From an uncultured Muribaculaceae bacterium (GTDB lineage Bacteria; Bacteroidota; Bacteroidia; Bacteroidales; Muribaculaceae): a stretch of DNA of 64,000 nt. Below are positions 1 to 8,700 of the stretch, in pieces. Within the stretch, counting starts at the first letter, position 1; the number at the start of each line of letters is the position of its first letter. The stretch lies in the NCBI GenBank assembly GCA_910586565.1, contig CAJUIT010000006.1, positions 1 to 64,000 of the forward strand. The letters run 5' to 3'. The position numbers and the translations under genes were made by a program. The notes below the pieces were generated by a model. The model did not search any database. It was not told the origin of the DNA and saw nothing but the letters and a program-made list of their open reading frames with translations.

Positions 1-232
1 TTGTAGGTAACAATGACTTACAACGATTTCATCCTACTTTTTTACAATTAGGCCATTTTTTATAAAGCAAAAATCAAATCCTCAACTTACACCACAAATA
101 CTATAAGCAAAATCCATAAAATCTATTTACAATCGACACTTTTGACTCTTCGTAAAGGCTTTTGCACTAAACCTGCGACCAACGAACAGCACAAGCAGAT
201 AGGAATTGAACGTAATTTACGAACTCTTCCGG

Positions 233-263
233 CAAATTTAGACATATTTTTATGATAAACAAA
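233..263 (-). promoter_or_regulatory. Bacteroidetes-type promoter firing leftward out of the window
   Basis: On the minus strand a TTTG box (263-260) is followed after exactly 19 bp by TAAATTTG (240-233), which fits the Bacteroidetes sigma-ABfr consensus TTTG-N19-TAnnTTTG. Transcription would start near 226 and run towards position 1. No minus-strand frame of useful size follows within the window, so the product is either a gene further left with a long leader or an untranslated RNA. Confidence 0.5.
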
Positions 264-279
264 TGTCAGAACCAATTAA

Positions 280-416
280 AAAAATCTATCATCGCATTTT
301 TAATTAGCTGAAAACCAATGGGTTGCAAGGTGATAGATTTGTTAAAATCTATCACTTCACAAATAGCTGGTTTTCAGGAGCTAAAGAAATCGAAAATCGG
401 GCTTTGATAGATTTTT
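280..416. repeat. nested three-layer inverted repeat
   Basis: Three inverted repeats are nested around one centre. The outer arms are AAAAATCTATCA (280-291) and TGATAGATTTTT (405-416). The middle arms are CTGAAAACCA (308-317) and TGGTTTTCAG (368-377). The inner hairpin is GTGATAGATTT (330-340) with AAATCTATCAC (345-355) and a 4-nt loop. All arms are perfect, and the motif TGATAGATTT occurs four times. No gene lies inside. It could be a regulator-binding region, a structured RNA or a recombination site; the sequence does not decide. Confidence 0.7.
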
Positions 417-772
417 CTTTTCATGAAAACAGCAAAATCAACCATGATTAAACGATTTAGCCTATCTTAAACTGTTAAGCGATCATAACGCCTTCGCAAA
501 ACTATCACAAATTTCGCATACCATCCGGCACCTATCCACTTTCATCCACTCTCCTTTATCCGCTCATTCGCTGCTCTAAGACCGATGAGTTTATGGCAGG
601 GGCTTGCTTGATGATGAGGGTGCCCCGCAAACCACGCAATTCACAAAATTATCGTGAAACGATATTGCAGTTTCGCGTTCAGCTGGGATGCTTAGTGGCA
701 ACAATGCCCTTGATGCACAAAGAAAAGGCCTCTGAAATCAAGAGTTTACAAAGTCTACAGAACCGCACATAA

Positions 773-920
773 ACGTAGAGCCGCCATATATGGCGGCTTG
801 TAGGATTTGCGATTTGCGCAAGAGTCTCGCTAACAGGAGTGTTTCAGTGAAAAATAACTGTCATCATGAATAACTATATGTACATCAAGATACAAGCCGC
901 CATGTATGGCGGCTCTACGT
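773..920. repeat. REP/BIME-like pair of palindromic repeats in inverted orientation
   Basis: A 30-bp unit at 773-802 recurs as its reverse complement at 891-920 with one mismatch, 88 bp apart. Each unit contains the 18-bp core palindrome GCCGCCATATATGGCGGC (780-797; second copy 896-913 with one change), so each copy can fold into a hairpin by itself. The arrangement resembles bacterial REP/BIME elements or a small MITE lying 3' of the nuo operon. No transposase is nearby. Confidence 0.65.
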
Positions 921-945
921 GAAAGTGAAACATCTCAGCTGTTAT

Positions 946-985
946 AAAAAATAGGCCATCAACGAGTGTTGACGGCCTATTTTAT
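946..985 (-). terminator. terminator of the nuoN end of the respiratory operon
   Basis: A 16-bp stem, AAAATAGGCCATCAAC (948-963) against GTTGACGGCCTATTTT (968-983), has one G-U type mismatch and a 4-nt loop. On the minus strand it is followed by a U-rich run. It lies 22 bp past the nuoN stop codon, the expected place for the operon's end. Confidence 0.75.
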
Positions 986-1006
986 ATGAAGTTATAGCGT
1001 TTCTGT

Positions 1007-2458
1007 TTACAGTGCGGCAAGGTTTGCAGCTTCGAGAATGGTGTTGTAGAAGAAGCTGACGATACCGAGGGCTATGATGCCGGCAACGGTAATCCAAAGG
1101 CCGAGGCGTTCGGTGCAAGCCGAACGGAAGGTGGGAATCTGAGGTTCTTCGGGTGAGATATACATTGCCTTAACCACGAGGAGGTAGTAGTAGAGCGAGA
1201 TGATGGTGTTAATCAAGGCGATAAGCACCAGCACGTAGATTGCTACCGAACCCTGGTTGATGGCCGAGGTGAAGATGAAGAATTTGCTGAAGAAGCCTGC
1301 GAAGGGGGGAATACCTGCCAACGAGAACATTGCCAAGGTCATGGCGAAAGCAAGCCAGGGATTGGTTTTCGACAGACCGTTGTAGTCGGTCATCTCAACC
1401 TTACCCGATTTGTTCTCGATAGCGCCGATAACACCGAAGGCTGCGAGGTTGGAGAAGATGTAAACGAGGATGTAGTACATCATGGCTGCCAATCCCATCT
1501 CGTTGCATCCCACGATGCCGAGCATAATGTAGCCGGCCTGCGAAATCGACGAGAATGCCAGGAAGCGCTTCATGTTGCGCTGACGGATGGCGAAAAGGTT
1601 ACCGATGGTGATGGTGAGAATAATCAGAGCGTAGAGCATCCACTCCCATGCCGAAGCGTAGAACTGGCCGAACACCTGAACCAAAATCACCAGGAAAGCA
1701 AATGCTGCCGCACCTTTCGAGATTACCGAAAGATAGGAGGTGACTGAGGTGGGGGCACCCTGGTAAACGTCGGCGGTCCAAAGGTGGAAGGGAACAAGCG
1801 AGAGCTTGAAGCCGACACCGGCAATTACGAATGCGAGCGCAACAACAAGCATGGTGTTGGCCGTGGTGCCGAGCTGCAGGGCGATGTCGTTGAAGTAGAG
1901 CGAACCCGACAAGCCATAGACGAACGACAGACCCATCATGAACACAGCCGACGAGAACACGGCGGTGAGCATGTATTTAATGGCTGCCTCATGGCTCTCG
2001 TAGCGGTTTTTGTCGAATGCCACCATCGCTGCCAGAGGTAGCGACGCGCTCTCCAGACCGATTACTAAAAGGAGGAAATGACGGGCCGAAATCATGAGAT
2101 ACATGCCGAAGAGTGTGACGAGCAGCAGTTCGTAGAACTCGCCACGGCGCATAATCATGGGCTCGCTGTTGGCCCAGCGGCACGACTGAATGAGCACGAT
2201 GAGCACACCAACGTTGAGGATGTTCTTAATCATCGAGCACACGGGCGATGTTACATACATGCCGGCAAATGCATCGACATTGCCGCTGTCGCCCCACAGG
2301 AAGCTCGCAACGGTGAAAACCGCGAACAGAACGGTTGCAAAACCCGCGGTTGCGTTGAGCGCCTTCCGGGGCATGAATGTGTCGTAGAGGAACACCAACA
2401 GGAAAACAATCAGCACGCCGATCTCCTGTCGCATTGCAAGGAATTGTGAATAATCCAT
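1007..2458 (-). CDS. nuoN: NADH-quinone oxidoreductase subunit N (complex I)
   Basis: This is one of three antiporter-like proton-pumping membrane subunits of complex I. The 483-residue protein is hydrophobic throughout, with about 14 predicted membrane segments. It carries the family's proton-channel stretch (GFKLSLVPFHLWTADVYQGA, including the conserved Lys and His) and a later NPWLAFAMTLAMFSLAGIPP block. It is the last gene of the cluster, 27 bp after nuoM, with the operon terminator directly behind it. Length is normal for NuoN. Identification is firm by motif and by position after nuoL and nuoM. Confidence 0.96.
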   Translation of the reverse strand: MDYSQFLAMRQEIGVLIVFLLVFLYDTFMPRKALNATAGFATVLFAVFTVASFLWGDSGNVDAFAGMYVTSPVCSMIKNILNVGVLIVLIQSCRWANSEPMIMRRGEFYELLLVTLFGMYLMISARHFLLLVIGLESASLPLAAMVAFDKNRYESHEAAIKYMLTAVFSSAVFMMGLSFVYGLSGSLYFNDIALQLGTTANTMLVVALAFVIAGVGFKLSLVPFHLWTADVYQGAPTSVTSYLSVISKGAAAFAFLVILVQVFGQFYASAWEWMLYALIILTITIGNLFAIRQRNMKRFLAFSSISQAGYIMLGIVGCNEMGLAAMMYYILVYIFSNLAAFGVIGAIENKSGKVEMTDYNGLSKTNPWLAFAMTLAMFSLAGIPPFAGFFSKFFIFTSAINQGSVAIYVLVLIALINTIISLYYYLLVVKAMYISPEEPQIPTFRSACTERLGLWITVAGIIALGIVSFFYNTILEAANLAAL

Positions 2459-2485
2459 TGTTTCTTTCTATCTAAGGAGATTCAA

Positions 2486-3991
2486 TTAGTTCAGGCCGAT
2501 GGCGCGGAAAATTTCCGGGCTGAAGGTGAACTTGATTAACGACTCGAAGAAGTTGGGGAAGCAGCCGATGGCAGCCACGCTCACGATGAGGGTGATTGTT
2601 GACAGGCGTTCCCACCATGTTGCATCGGTGAGCTGCAGGTGGTGTTCGTCGTAGACCGGACCGAAGAGCAGCTTGCCAACCACACGCAGAATGTAGACGG
2701 CGGTGATTACAATCGAAGAGCATGCAATCACGGTGAACACGCGGTGGAACATGTCGGCATGCTCAAACGAACCCACGAAGATAGTCATTTCGGCAACGAA
2801 ACCACTGAGACCGGGCAGACCAAGCGATGCCATACCGGCAATCACATAGCCAACGCCGAGGAATGGCATTATCTTCATAAGGCCACCCATGAGGCGGATG
2901 TCGCGGGTGTGGGTGCGGCCGTAGATCATACCGATGAGCGCGAAGAACAGGGCTGTCATCAAACCGTGCGAGAGCATCTGCATGATTGCACCGGTAAGAG
3001 CGGTGGTGTTAATCATAAGGATGGCAAACAGCACCATGCCGCAGTGCGACACCGATGAGTAGGCGTTGATGTACTTGAGGTCGGTTTGCACACATGCCGA
3101 GAATGCGCCGTAGACAACCGAGATGCCGGTGAGGATAAGGAAAATCCAGGCGAGGTCGTTGGCAGCCTCGGGCATGAGATACATTGCCACGCGGAAGCAG
3201 CCGTAGCCGCCGAGCTTCATGAGCACACCGGCGTGAAGCATCGACACCGCTGTGGGAGCGCAGGCGTGACCGTCGGGGCTCCATGTGTGGAAGGGGAACA
3301 TGGCTCCGAGAACGCCGAAGCCCACGAAGCACATGGGGAACAGGAAATACTGCCACTCCTTGGCGATGCAGGCGTTCTGCGAAATCTCAAGGATGTTCCA
3401 TGTGAGGGGCTGACCCTCGGGAGCCGAATGATAGTAGATGCCGATGAGGCTGAGCATCAGGAAAGCCGAGCCACCCATAAGCATGAGGGTGAGCTTCATG
3501 GCCGAATATTCCTTGCGGCCTGTGCCCCACACGCCGATGAGCAGATACATGGGGATGAGAGCCACCTCATAGAACATGAACATGGTGAAGAGGTCGACTG
3601 TGATGAAGAAGCCGAACACACCTGTGGAGAGGAGGATGAGCCACATGAAGAAGTGGCGCATGTCGTCGACTTTCCACGAGGCGAACGAGCCGGCAAACAC
3701 GATAATCGACGAAAGGATAAGCATTGCCACCGAAACGCCGTCGACACCTACCGCAAGGTTGATGTTGAGCGGAGTGAACCAGCTCCATGAGCCGGTGAAG
3801 AGCATCTCGGCCTTTTCCCCGGCCTCGCGCAGCGCCAGATAGTCAACCAGCAGCCACACCGACAATGCAACAAGCAGAATGGAGCCGGTGACGGCCACCG
3901 CACGAACCTGCTTGTCATTGCGGCAGAGGAAGAATCCCCCAAGCATCAGCAGCGGGATTATCACGAAATAAATCAGTATATTGGAAAACAT
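2486..3991 (-). CDS. nuoM: NADH-quinone oxidoreductase subunit M (complex I)
   Basis: This is a proton-pumping membrane subunit of complex I, homologous to Mrp antiporters. The 501-residue protein has the conserved FYEVALIPMYLLIGVWG segment with its key Glu, followed by FHTWSPDGHACAPTAVSMLHAG, the broken-helix proton path. The start ATG at 3991 gives a typical N-terminus. It sits between nuoL (39 bp upstream) and nuoN (27 bp downstream). Nothing unusual was seen; length is typical. Confidence 0.96.
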   Translation of the reverse strand: MFSNILIYFVIIPLLMLGGFFLCRNDKQVRAVAVTGSILLVALSVWLLVDYLALREAGEKAEMLFTGSWSWFTPLNINLAVGVDGVSVAMLILSSIIVFAGSFASWKVDDMRHFFMWLILLSTGVFGFFITVDLFTMFMFYEVALIPMYLLIGVWGTGRKEYSAMKLTLMLMGGSAFLMLSLIGIYYHSAPEGQPLTWNILEISQNACIAKEWQYFLFPMCFVGFGVLGAMFPFHTWSPDGHACAPTAVSMLHAGVLMKLGGYGCFRVAMYLMPEAANDLAWIFLILTGISVVYGAFSACVQTDLKYINAYSSVSHCGMVLFAILMINTTALTGAIMQMLSHGLMTALFFALIGMIYGRTHTRDIRLMGGLMKIMPFLGVGYVIAGMASLGLPGLSGFVAEMTIFVGSFEHADMFHRVFTVIACSSIVITAVYILRVVGKLLFGPVYDEHHLQLTDATWWERLSTITLIVSVAAIGCFPNFFESLIKFTFSPEIFRAIGLN

Positions 3992-4030
3992 TTCTGTTAC
4001 TATATTTTATCTGTGTTTCAAAGCGGGTGG

Positions 4031-6058
4031 TTAAAGCAGGCAAATGGCGGTGATTGCACCGAGCAGCAGAGCGCCGATGAGGTAGAACCACACATACATC
4101 TGCACATTGCCCGACTGAAGGCCGCGGATTGCGTAGGAAGCCTTGTGGGTGATTGCCGCGAAAGCGTCCATAGTGCCGTCAACCATCTTGCGGTCGAACC
4201 ATGCAATCGGCTTGCTGATGCAGCCGAAGATGATTTTGTGGGTGATGAACATGTAGAGCTCATCCCAGTAGAAGCGATGGTGACACCAGCGCCACAGATT
4301 GGGGAGGGCGTTCTTGAACTTTTCGGGCATGGGGTTCTCCTTCTTGTACATCACGGTTGCCAGTGCGATTGCAGCGATGGCAACTGCGAGGCTGATGCCT
4401 GCAACCGACCAATCGAGGGCGGCAAGGTTGGTGAAGAAGTTCACATTGTCGAACATCTCATGGCCGTTCCATGTAACGAGGTTGCCCATAGGAACGAAGC
4501 CGGCCACGCACGACACAACGGCGAGAATCACCAAGGGGAGTGTCATTGTCCAGGGCTGGTCGTGGGGAGCGTGGTGACCTTCGGGCACCTTGTGTTCCTT
4601 CCACCAGAAAATAAGGTAGTAGAGACGGAACATGTAGAAGGCGGTAAGGCCTGCCACTGCCGACATCCACACATACCACAGAGTGGAGTGACCGAGAGTT
4701 GCGGTGAGAATCTCATCTTTCGAGAAGAAGCCGGCGAATGGGATGATACCAGCGATTGCCAGACAGCCGATGAGGAATGTGATGTGGGTGATGGGCATGT
4801 GCTTGCGCAGACCATGCATGGCGGTGTAGTCGTTCGAACCGATGGCGTGGATGAGCGCACCGGCGCAAAGGAACAGCAGAGCCTTGAACATGGCGTGGGT
4901 GAACAGGTGGAACATGCCGGCCATGTAGCCGAGTCCGTGGTGGAATTCAGGACGTGCAACACCAAGCGAAACCATCATGAATGCAATCTGCGAGATGGTT
5001 GAGAACGCGAGCACACGTTTGATGTCAATCTGAGTGCAGGCAACCATCGCCGCATATAATGCTGTGAGCGCACCCACAACAACGATGATGTCGAGAGCCG
5101 CTGTCTCCATGAGATAGAGAGGGAACAGACGGGCAACGAGGTAGACACCTGCAACCACCATAGTGGCGGCGTGGATGAGGGCCGACACGGGGGTGGGGCC
5201 TTCCATAGCGTCGGGGAGCCAGATGTGGAGAGGCATCATGGCCGATTTACCCATACCACCCATGAAGATGAGCACGAGCGCCCATGTAAGCACCGATGCG
5301 CCCATGAATGTGGGAGCTGCGCTTGTGGCGAAGATGTTTTTGATACCTTCGGCGGTAGCGGCATTCACGGCATAAACACCTTCGGCAACCTCACTTGAGG
5401 TGAAGTCGGTGAAATTGAATGTGCCGGTGTAGAAGCTGAGCACCAGGATGCCGAGCAGGAAGCCGAGGTCGGCGAAACGTGTCACGATGAACGCCTTCTT
5501 CGAGGCCGACACAGCCGAGGGCTTGGTGTAGTAGAAACCGATGAGGAGGTAGGATGAAGCACCCACGAGCTCCCAGAAGATATACATCTGGAAGATGTTG
5601 GTTGCAACAACCAATCCGAGCATCGAGAAGCTGAAAAGCGAAAGGAAAGCGTAGAAACGCTGGAAGCCCTTTTCCCACACACCGTGATGGTCGCGCATAT
5701 AGCCGTTGCTATAGAGGTGAACCATGAACGAGATGGTGGTGATCACAACCAGCAGCAGTGCCGAGATGGGATCGAGAAGGAAGCCCAGACGAATCACCAG
5801 ACTGTCGGTGAACGACAACCAGTCGTGATTGAAAATCACAGCCTGAAGGCGGGTGTGGGTTTCTGCGTCGAAAAACTCTGAGTTGCCTGAGAAGAAGTAG
5901 GTGAACGAGGTGATGTAGGCCAGCACCATCGTTACGCCCATCCCCGCAGTGCCGAGCACACCCGCTAAGCGGTGGCTCATCTTGTTGCCAAACAGACCGA
6001 GGACCAGGAACATGGCCAGCGGCAGGGCAAGGATAATGATAGGTATGACAGGTTGCAT
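4031..6058 (-). CDS. nuoL: NADH-quinone oxidoreductase subunit L (complex I)
   Basis: This is the distal and largest antiporter-like subunit of complex I, 675 residues. The conserved block FWELVGASSYLLIGFYY carries the channel Glu, and LPDAMEGPTPVSALIHAATM is the hallmark of NuoL/ND5. The long C-terminal part fits the extra helices and lateral arm helix that distinguish NuoL from NuoM and NuoN. It lies 6 bp after nuoK, so translation is probably coupled. Length is somewhat above the E. coli protein, as is common in this phylum. Confidence 0.96.
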   Translation of the reverse strand: MQPVIPIIILALPLAMFLVLGLFGNKMSHRLAGVLGTAGMGVTMVLAYITSFTYFFSGNSEFFDAETHTRLQAVIFNHDWLSFTDSLVIRLGFLLDPISALLLVVITTISFMVHLYSNGYMRDHHGVWEKGFQRFYAFLSLFSFSMLGLVVATNIFQMYIFWELVGASSYLLIGFYYTKPSAVSASKKAFIVTRFADLGFLLGILVLSFYTGTFNFTDFTSSEVAEGVYAVNAATAEGIKNIFATSAAPTFMGASVLTWALVLIFMGGMGKSAMMPLHIWLPDAMEGPTPVSALIHAATMVVAGVYLVARLFPLYLMETAALDIIVVVGALTALYAAMVACTQIDIKRVLAFSTISQIAFMMVSLGVARPEFHHGLGYMAGMFHLFTHAMFKALLFLCAGALIHAIGSNDYTAMHGLRKHMPITHITFLIGCLAIAGIIPFAGFFSKDEILTATLGHSTLWYVWMSAVAGLTAFYMFRLYYLIFWWKEHKVPEGHHAPHDQPWTMTLPLVILAVVSCVAGFVPMGNLVTWNGHEMFDNVNFFTNLAALDWSVAGISLAVAIAAIALATVMYKKENPMPEKFKNALPNLWRWCHHRFYWDELYMFITHKIIFGCISKPIAWFDRKMVDGTMDAFAAITHKASYAIRGLQSGNVQMYVWFYLIGALLLGAITAICLL

Positions 6059-6064
6059 GGCGCT

Positions 6065-6376
6065 TTAATATTTCATTTTGGTAATATCACGCACGTCGAT
6101 ATTCTCCGACACGCGGAACACATTGATAATAATCGCAATCGCCAAAGCGGTCTCGGCTGCCGCCAAACCGATGGCGAACAGCGTGAAGAACATACCCTCC
6201 ATATCGCCGGGGAAGAGGAAACGGTTGAACACAACAAAATTGATGTCTACCGAATTGAGCATGAGCTCGAGCGAGATGAGGATGGCGATCATGTTGCGGC
6301 GGGTGATGAATCCGTAAACACCGCAGCAGAACATGATGAGGCTCGGAATGAGGTAATATAATATCGTCAAATCCAT
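6065..6376 (-). CDS. nuoK: NADH-quinone oxidoreductase subunit K (complex I)
   Basis: A small three-helix membrane subunit of complex I, 103 residues. The stretch ISLELMLNSVDINFVVF carries the conserved Glu of the central hydrophilic axis, and a second Glu follows in AAAETALAIAI. Both are family signatures. It is placed between nuoJ and nuoL with gaps of 18 and 6 bp, the canonical order. Confidence 0.95.
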   Translation of the reverse strand: MDLTILYYLIPSLIMFCCGVYGFITRRNMIAILISLELMLNSVDINFVVFNRFLFPGDMEGMFFTLFAIGLAAAETALAIAIIINVFRVSENIDVRDITKMKY

Positions 6377-6394
6377 GATTGGTTATGTTTCCTC

Positions 6395-6907
6395 TTAACG
6401 TTTACGGGCGATAGCCACGCCACCGATTATACATGCGAGTAATAACACACTGATTGCCTCGAAGGGGAGCAGATACTGCCCGTGGCCGGTGCCCATGAGG
6501 GCGGTGCCGATTTCCTTCATCGCGGGGTTGTCGCCCGCGGCTGTGGCTGCAAGCATCGAAGTGCGGCTGATGAGCGAATAGCCCGCTACAACGAGCATCG
6601 CGACTGCCGCCAGAAGGCCGAGCACACGTTTTTTAGAGGCAAGTTTGGCACTGTTGTCGCCGGGATGACTCGTGAGAAGAATCGAAAAGACGAACAGCAC
6701 CACAATGCCGCCGGCGTAGACCGCAATCTGCACGGCGCCCAGAAACTCATAGTCGAGCTTGAAATAGAGGGCTGCGGTGGCAAACAGGGCAAACAGCAAG
6801 TAAGTGGCGGCACGCAGAATTTTGCGCGTTGTGACAGCAAGCACCGAGCAAATGATGATTGCAAGGGCAATCACCACATATACGATGATACTTCCTACTG
6901 ATTCCAT
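6395..6907 (-). CDS. nuoJ: NADH-quinone oxidoreductase subunit J (complex I)
   Basis: A five-helix membrane subunit of complex I, 170 residues. It opens with a hydrophobic helix and contains ALYFKLDYEFLGAVQIAVYA, matching the NuoJ signature (D/E-F-LGA-Q-VYAGGI), followed by GGIVVLFVFSILL. NuoJ holds the pi-bulge helix that couples quinone chemistry to pumping. It follows nuoI by 11 bp. Confidence 0.95.
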   Translation of the reverse strand: MESVGSIIVYVVIALAIIICSVLAVTTRKILRAATYLLFALFATAALYFKLDYEFLGAVQIAVYAGGIVVLFVFSILLTSHPGDNSAKLASKKRVLGLLAAVAMLVVAGYSLISRTSMLAATAAGDNPAMKEIGTALMGTGHGQYLLPFEAISVLLLACIIGGVAIARKR

Positions 6908-6918
6908 ATAATGTTAAG

Positions 6919-7686
6919 TTATTTTGTTTCGGGATTTTCGCCGGCTGCCTTCTTGGCTGCTTCACGCTCGGCTTTTAATTTTGCCGCCTTTTCGAGGGCA
7001 GCCTTGATTTTAGCCTCCTTCTCGGGGTCGCCACCGGCAGCTGCAAGCGCCTTGGCAGCCTTGTCGTCGGCTGCGGGAGCTGCTGCAGGTTTTGCAGCGG
7101 GAGCTGCGGCGGCTTCACCACCGGCCTGTGCGGCAGCTTTCTTTGCTGCGGCCGCAGCCTTTGCGGCTTCGATTTTGGCTTTCTTCTCGGCCTCCATCTT
7201 GGCAATCTGCTCGGGTGTGGGCTTGGGTTCGGGCTTCTCGGGCAGGTAGTTGAGCTGTTTCACCAGTTTTGCACGGGTGAACACCGCCTGCTCGAAATCG
7301 TTGCTGAATCTGATGGCGTCGGTGGGACATGTTGTCACACACAGCTGACAGAAGGTGCAGCTGCCGAGGTCATAGATGTAGCGGTCGAGTTTCTTTTTCT
7401 TTTTGCCGTCCCAGGTGTCGACCATCTTGGTTTCTACCGCAATGGTTCCGTTGGGACAGTTACGCTCGCATGTGCCGCAAGCGATACACTTGTGGTTCCC
7501 CTCAGCGTCGTAGATGAACTCGAGCGTGGCGCGGAAGCGCTGCGCAATGTTCATGTTGTCGCGGTTCTCGGGGTATCTTTCAGTAATCTTAGGGGTGACA
7601 AATTCCTTGCCGGTGACCTCAAGCCCTTTCACAAGACTTGCGACACCCTTTCCTAAGGATGAAAAATAATCTTTTACACTACCCAT
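6919..7686 (-). CDS. nuoI: NADH-quinone oxidoreductase subunit I with a long Ala/Lys-rich tail
   Basis: This subunit carries two [4Fe-4S] clusters (N6a and N6b) in the peripheral arm of complex I. Ligand sets are visible: C67, C70, C73, C77 (CIACGTCERNC) and C110, C113, C116, C120 (CTFCQLCVTTC). The conserved domain ends near residue 148. Residues 151-255 form a low-complexity Ala/Lys/Glu/Pro tail of about 105 residues that ordinary NuoI lacks, helical and highly charged in appearance. It is the first nuo gene after the ATP synthase block, 41 bp from atpG. The tail has no obvious homologue that I recognise; it may pack against a partner or replace missing arm subunits. Confidence 0.93.
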   Translation of the reverse strand: MGSVKDYFSSLGKGVASLVKGLEVTGKEFVTPKITERYPENRDNMNIAQRFRATLEFIYDAEGNHKCIACGTCERNCPNGTIAVETKMVDTWDGKKKKKLDRYIYDLGSCTFCQLCVTTCPTDAIRFSNDFEQAVFTRAKLVKQLNYLPEKPEPKPTPEQIAKMEAEKKAKIEAAKAAAAAKKAAAQAGGEAAAAPAAKPAAAPAADDKAAKALAAAGGDPEKEAKIKAALEKAAKLKAEREAAKKAAGENPETK

Positions 7687-7727
7687 TGTTATTATATACT
7701 TTTTCCTTGTTTTTTCTTATCGGTTGA

Positions 7728-8612
7728 CTACTTCACCTGACCGCCCAGAATGTCGAGCAACTCGGTGGTGATAGCCTGCTGACGCAGTTTGTTGAATTCG
7801 AGATTGAGCTGTTCGCGCAGTTTCTTTGCGTTGTCGTTGGCACTTTGCATCGCCATGACGCGCGCGGCCTGCTCGCTCGCACGGTTCTCGGTGAACACAT
7901 CCTGCACCACAGCTAAAAGATACATGGGGAGGATGGTGGTGAAAATGCGCTCGGGCGACGGCTCGAAAATGTAGGGACGCAACTCACTTGCATTACCATC
8001 GGCGGCGAAAGCTTCTTCTGTCACCGGGAGCAGCTGCGAGAACTCGGCGTTCTGGCGGCTTACGCTCTTGAACGACATGTAGAGCATGTCGACTTTGTCG
8101 AACTCACCGTTGAGGAAGCTGTCGCGCAGATTCCATGTGAAGTCGCGCACCGCAGTGTCGCCGCTTTTCGAGTCGATGCCTTCGGGGGGAAGCTTCACTT
8201 CCACTCCGGGCAATTTCAATTTCAGGGCTGCTTTGGCGATTTTTGCACCCACGGGCACAATTGTTATCACCGCCTCATCGCCGAGTTGCTTGCGGCATTC
8301 GGCAAGATGGGAAAGCAGCAGCTTGAACACATTAACGTTATAGGCACCGCACAAACCGTCGTCGGAACCCCACACCACCAAAGCCATCTTCTGCACCTGA
8401 CGGGCAACCATCAGGGGTGAGGAGAATGTGGCGTCGGAGCTGAGAAGGTTGGCGATTACCGTTTCAATCTGGTCACGGAACGGGCGCAACTGCTTCAGGG
8501 CCGATTCAGCCTTGTGCATTTTTGCCGACGAAATCATCTTCATGGCGCCGGTGATTTTCTCCGACGACGCCACAGAGCCGATACGTCCCTTTAATTCTCT
8601 TAATGTTGCCAT
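7728..8612 (-). CDS. atpG: F1Fo ATP synthase gamma subunit
   Basis: This is the central rotor shaft of F1. The 294-residue protein starts MATLRELKGRIGSV..KITGAMKMISSAK, the family N-terminal coiled helix, and ends with EFNKLRQQAITTELLDILGG, the matching C-terminal helix. The middle holds the Rossmann-like domain with GSDDGLCGAYN. It is the last atp gene before nuoI, downstream of atpA. Length and motifs are ordinary. Confidence 0.96.
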   Translation of the reverse strand: MATLRELKGRIGSVASSEKITGAMKMISSAKMHKAESALKQLRPFRDQIETVIANLLSSDATFSSPLMVARQVQKMALVVWGSDDGLCGAYNVNVFKLLLSHLAECRKQLGDEAVITIVPVGAKIAKAALKLKLPGVEVKLPPEGIDSKSGDTAVRDFTWNLRDSFLNGEFDKVDMLYMSFKSVSRQNAEFSQLLPVTEEAFAADGNASELRPYIFEPSPERIFTTILPMYLLAVVQDVFTENRASEQAARVMAMQSANDNAKKLREQLNLEFNKLRQQAITTELLDILGGQVK

Positions 8613-8700
8613 TTATGATGATGACTGGTGTTGGTGCTTATATCTTGACGGGAGCTTTTGCACTCCCATGTTATTTCATGTTTCACGCAGTGGGCGCCGC

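Noticed and set aside
593..772. A 59-residue open frame (MAGACLMMRVPRKP...) in the left gap
   Set aside because: It has no promoter match or motif, has uneven composition, and ends inside the repeat region next to the BIME-like pair; too weak to call a gene.
3086..5002. Long plus-strand frames antisense to nuoM and nuoL
   Set aside because: They are antisense shadows of membrane-protein genes with strong codon bias; their products are rich in His, Glu and Cys with no domain.
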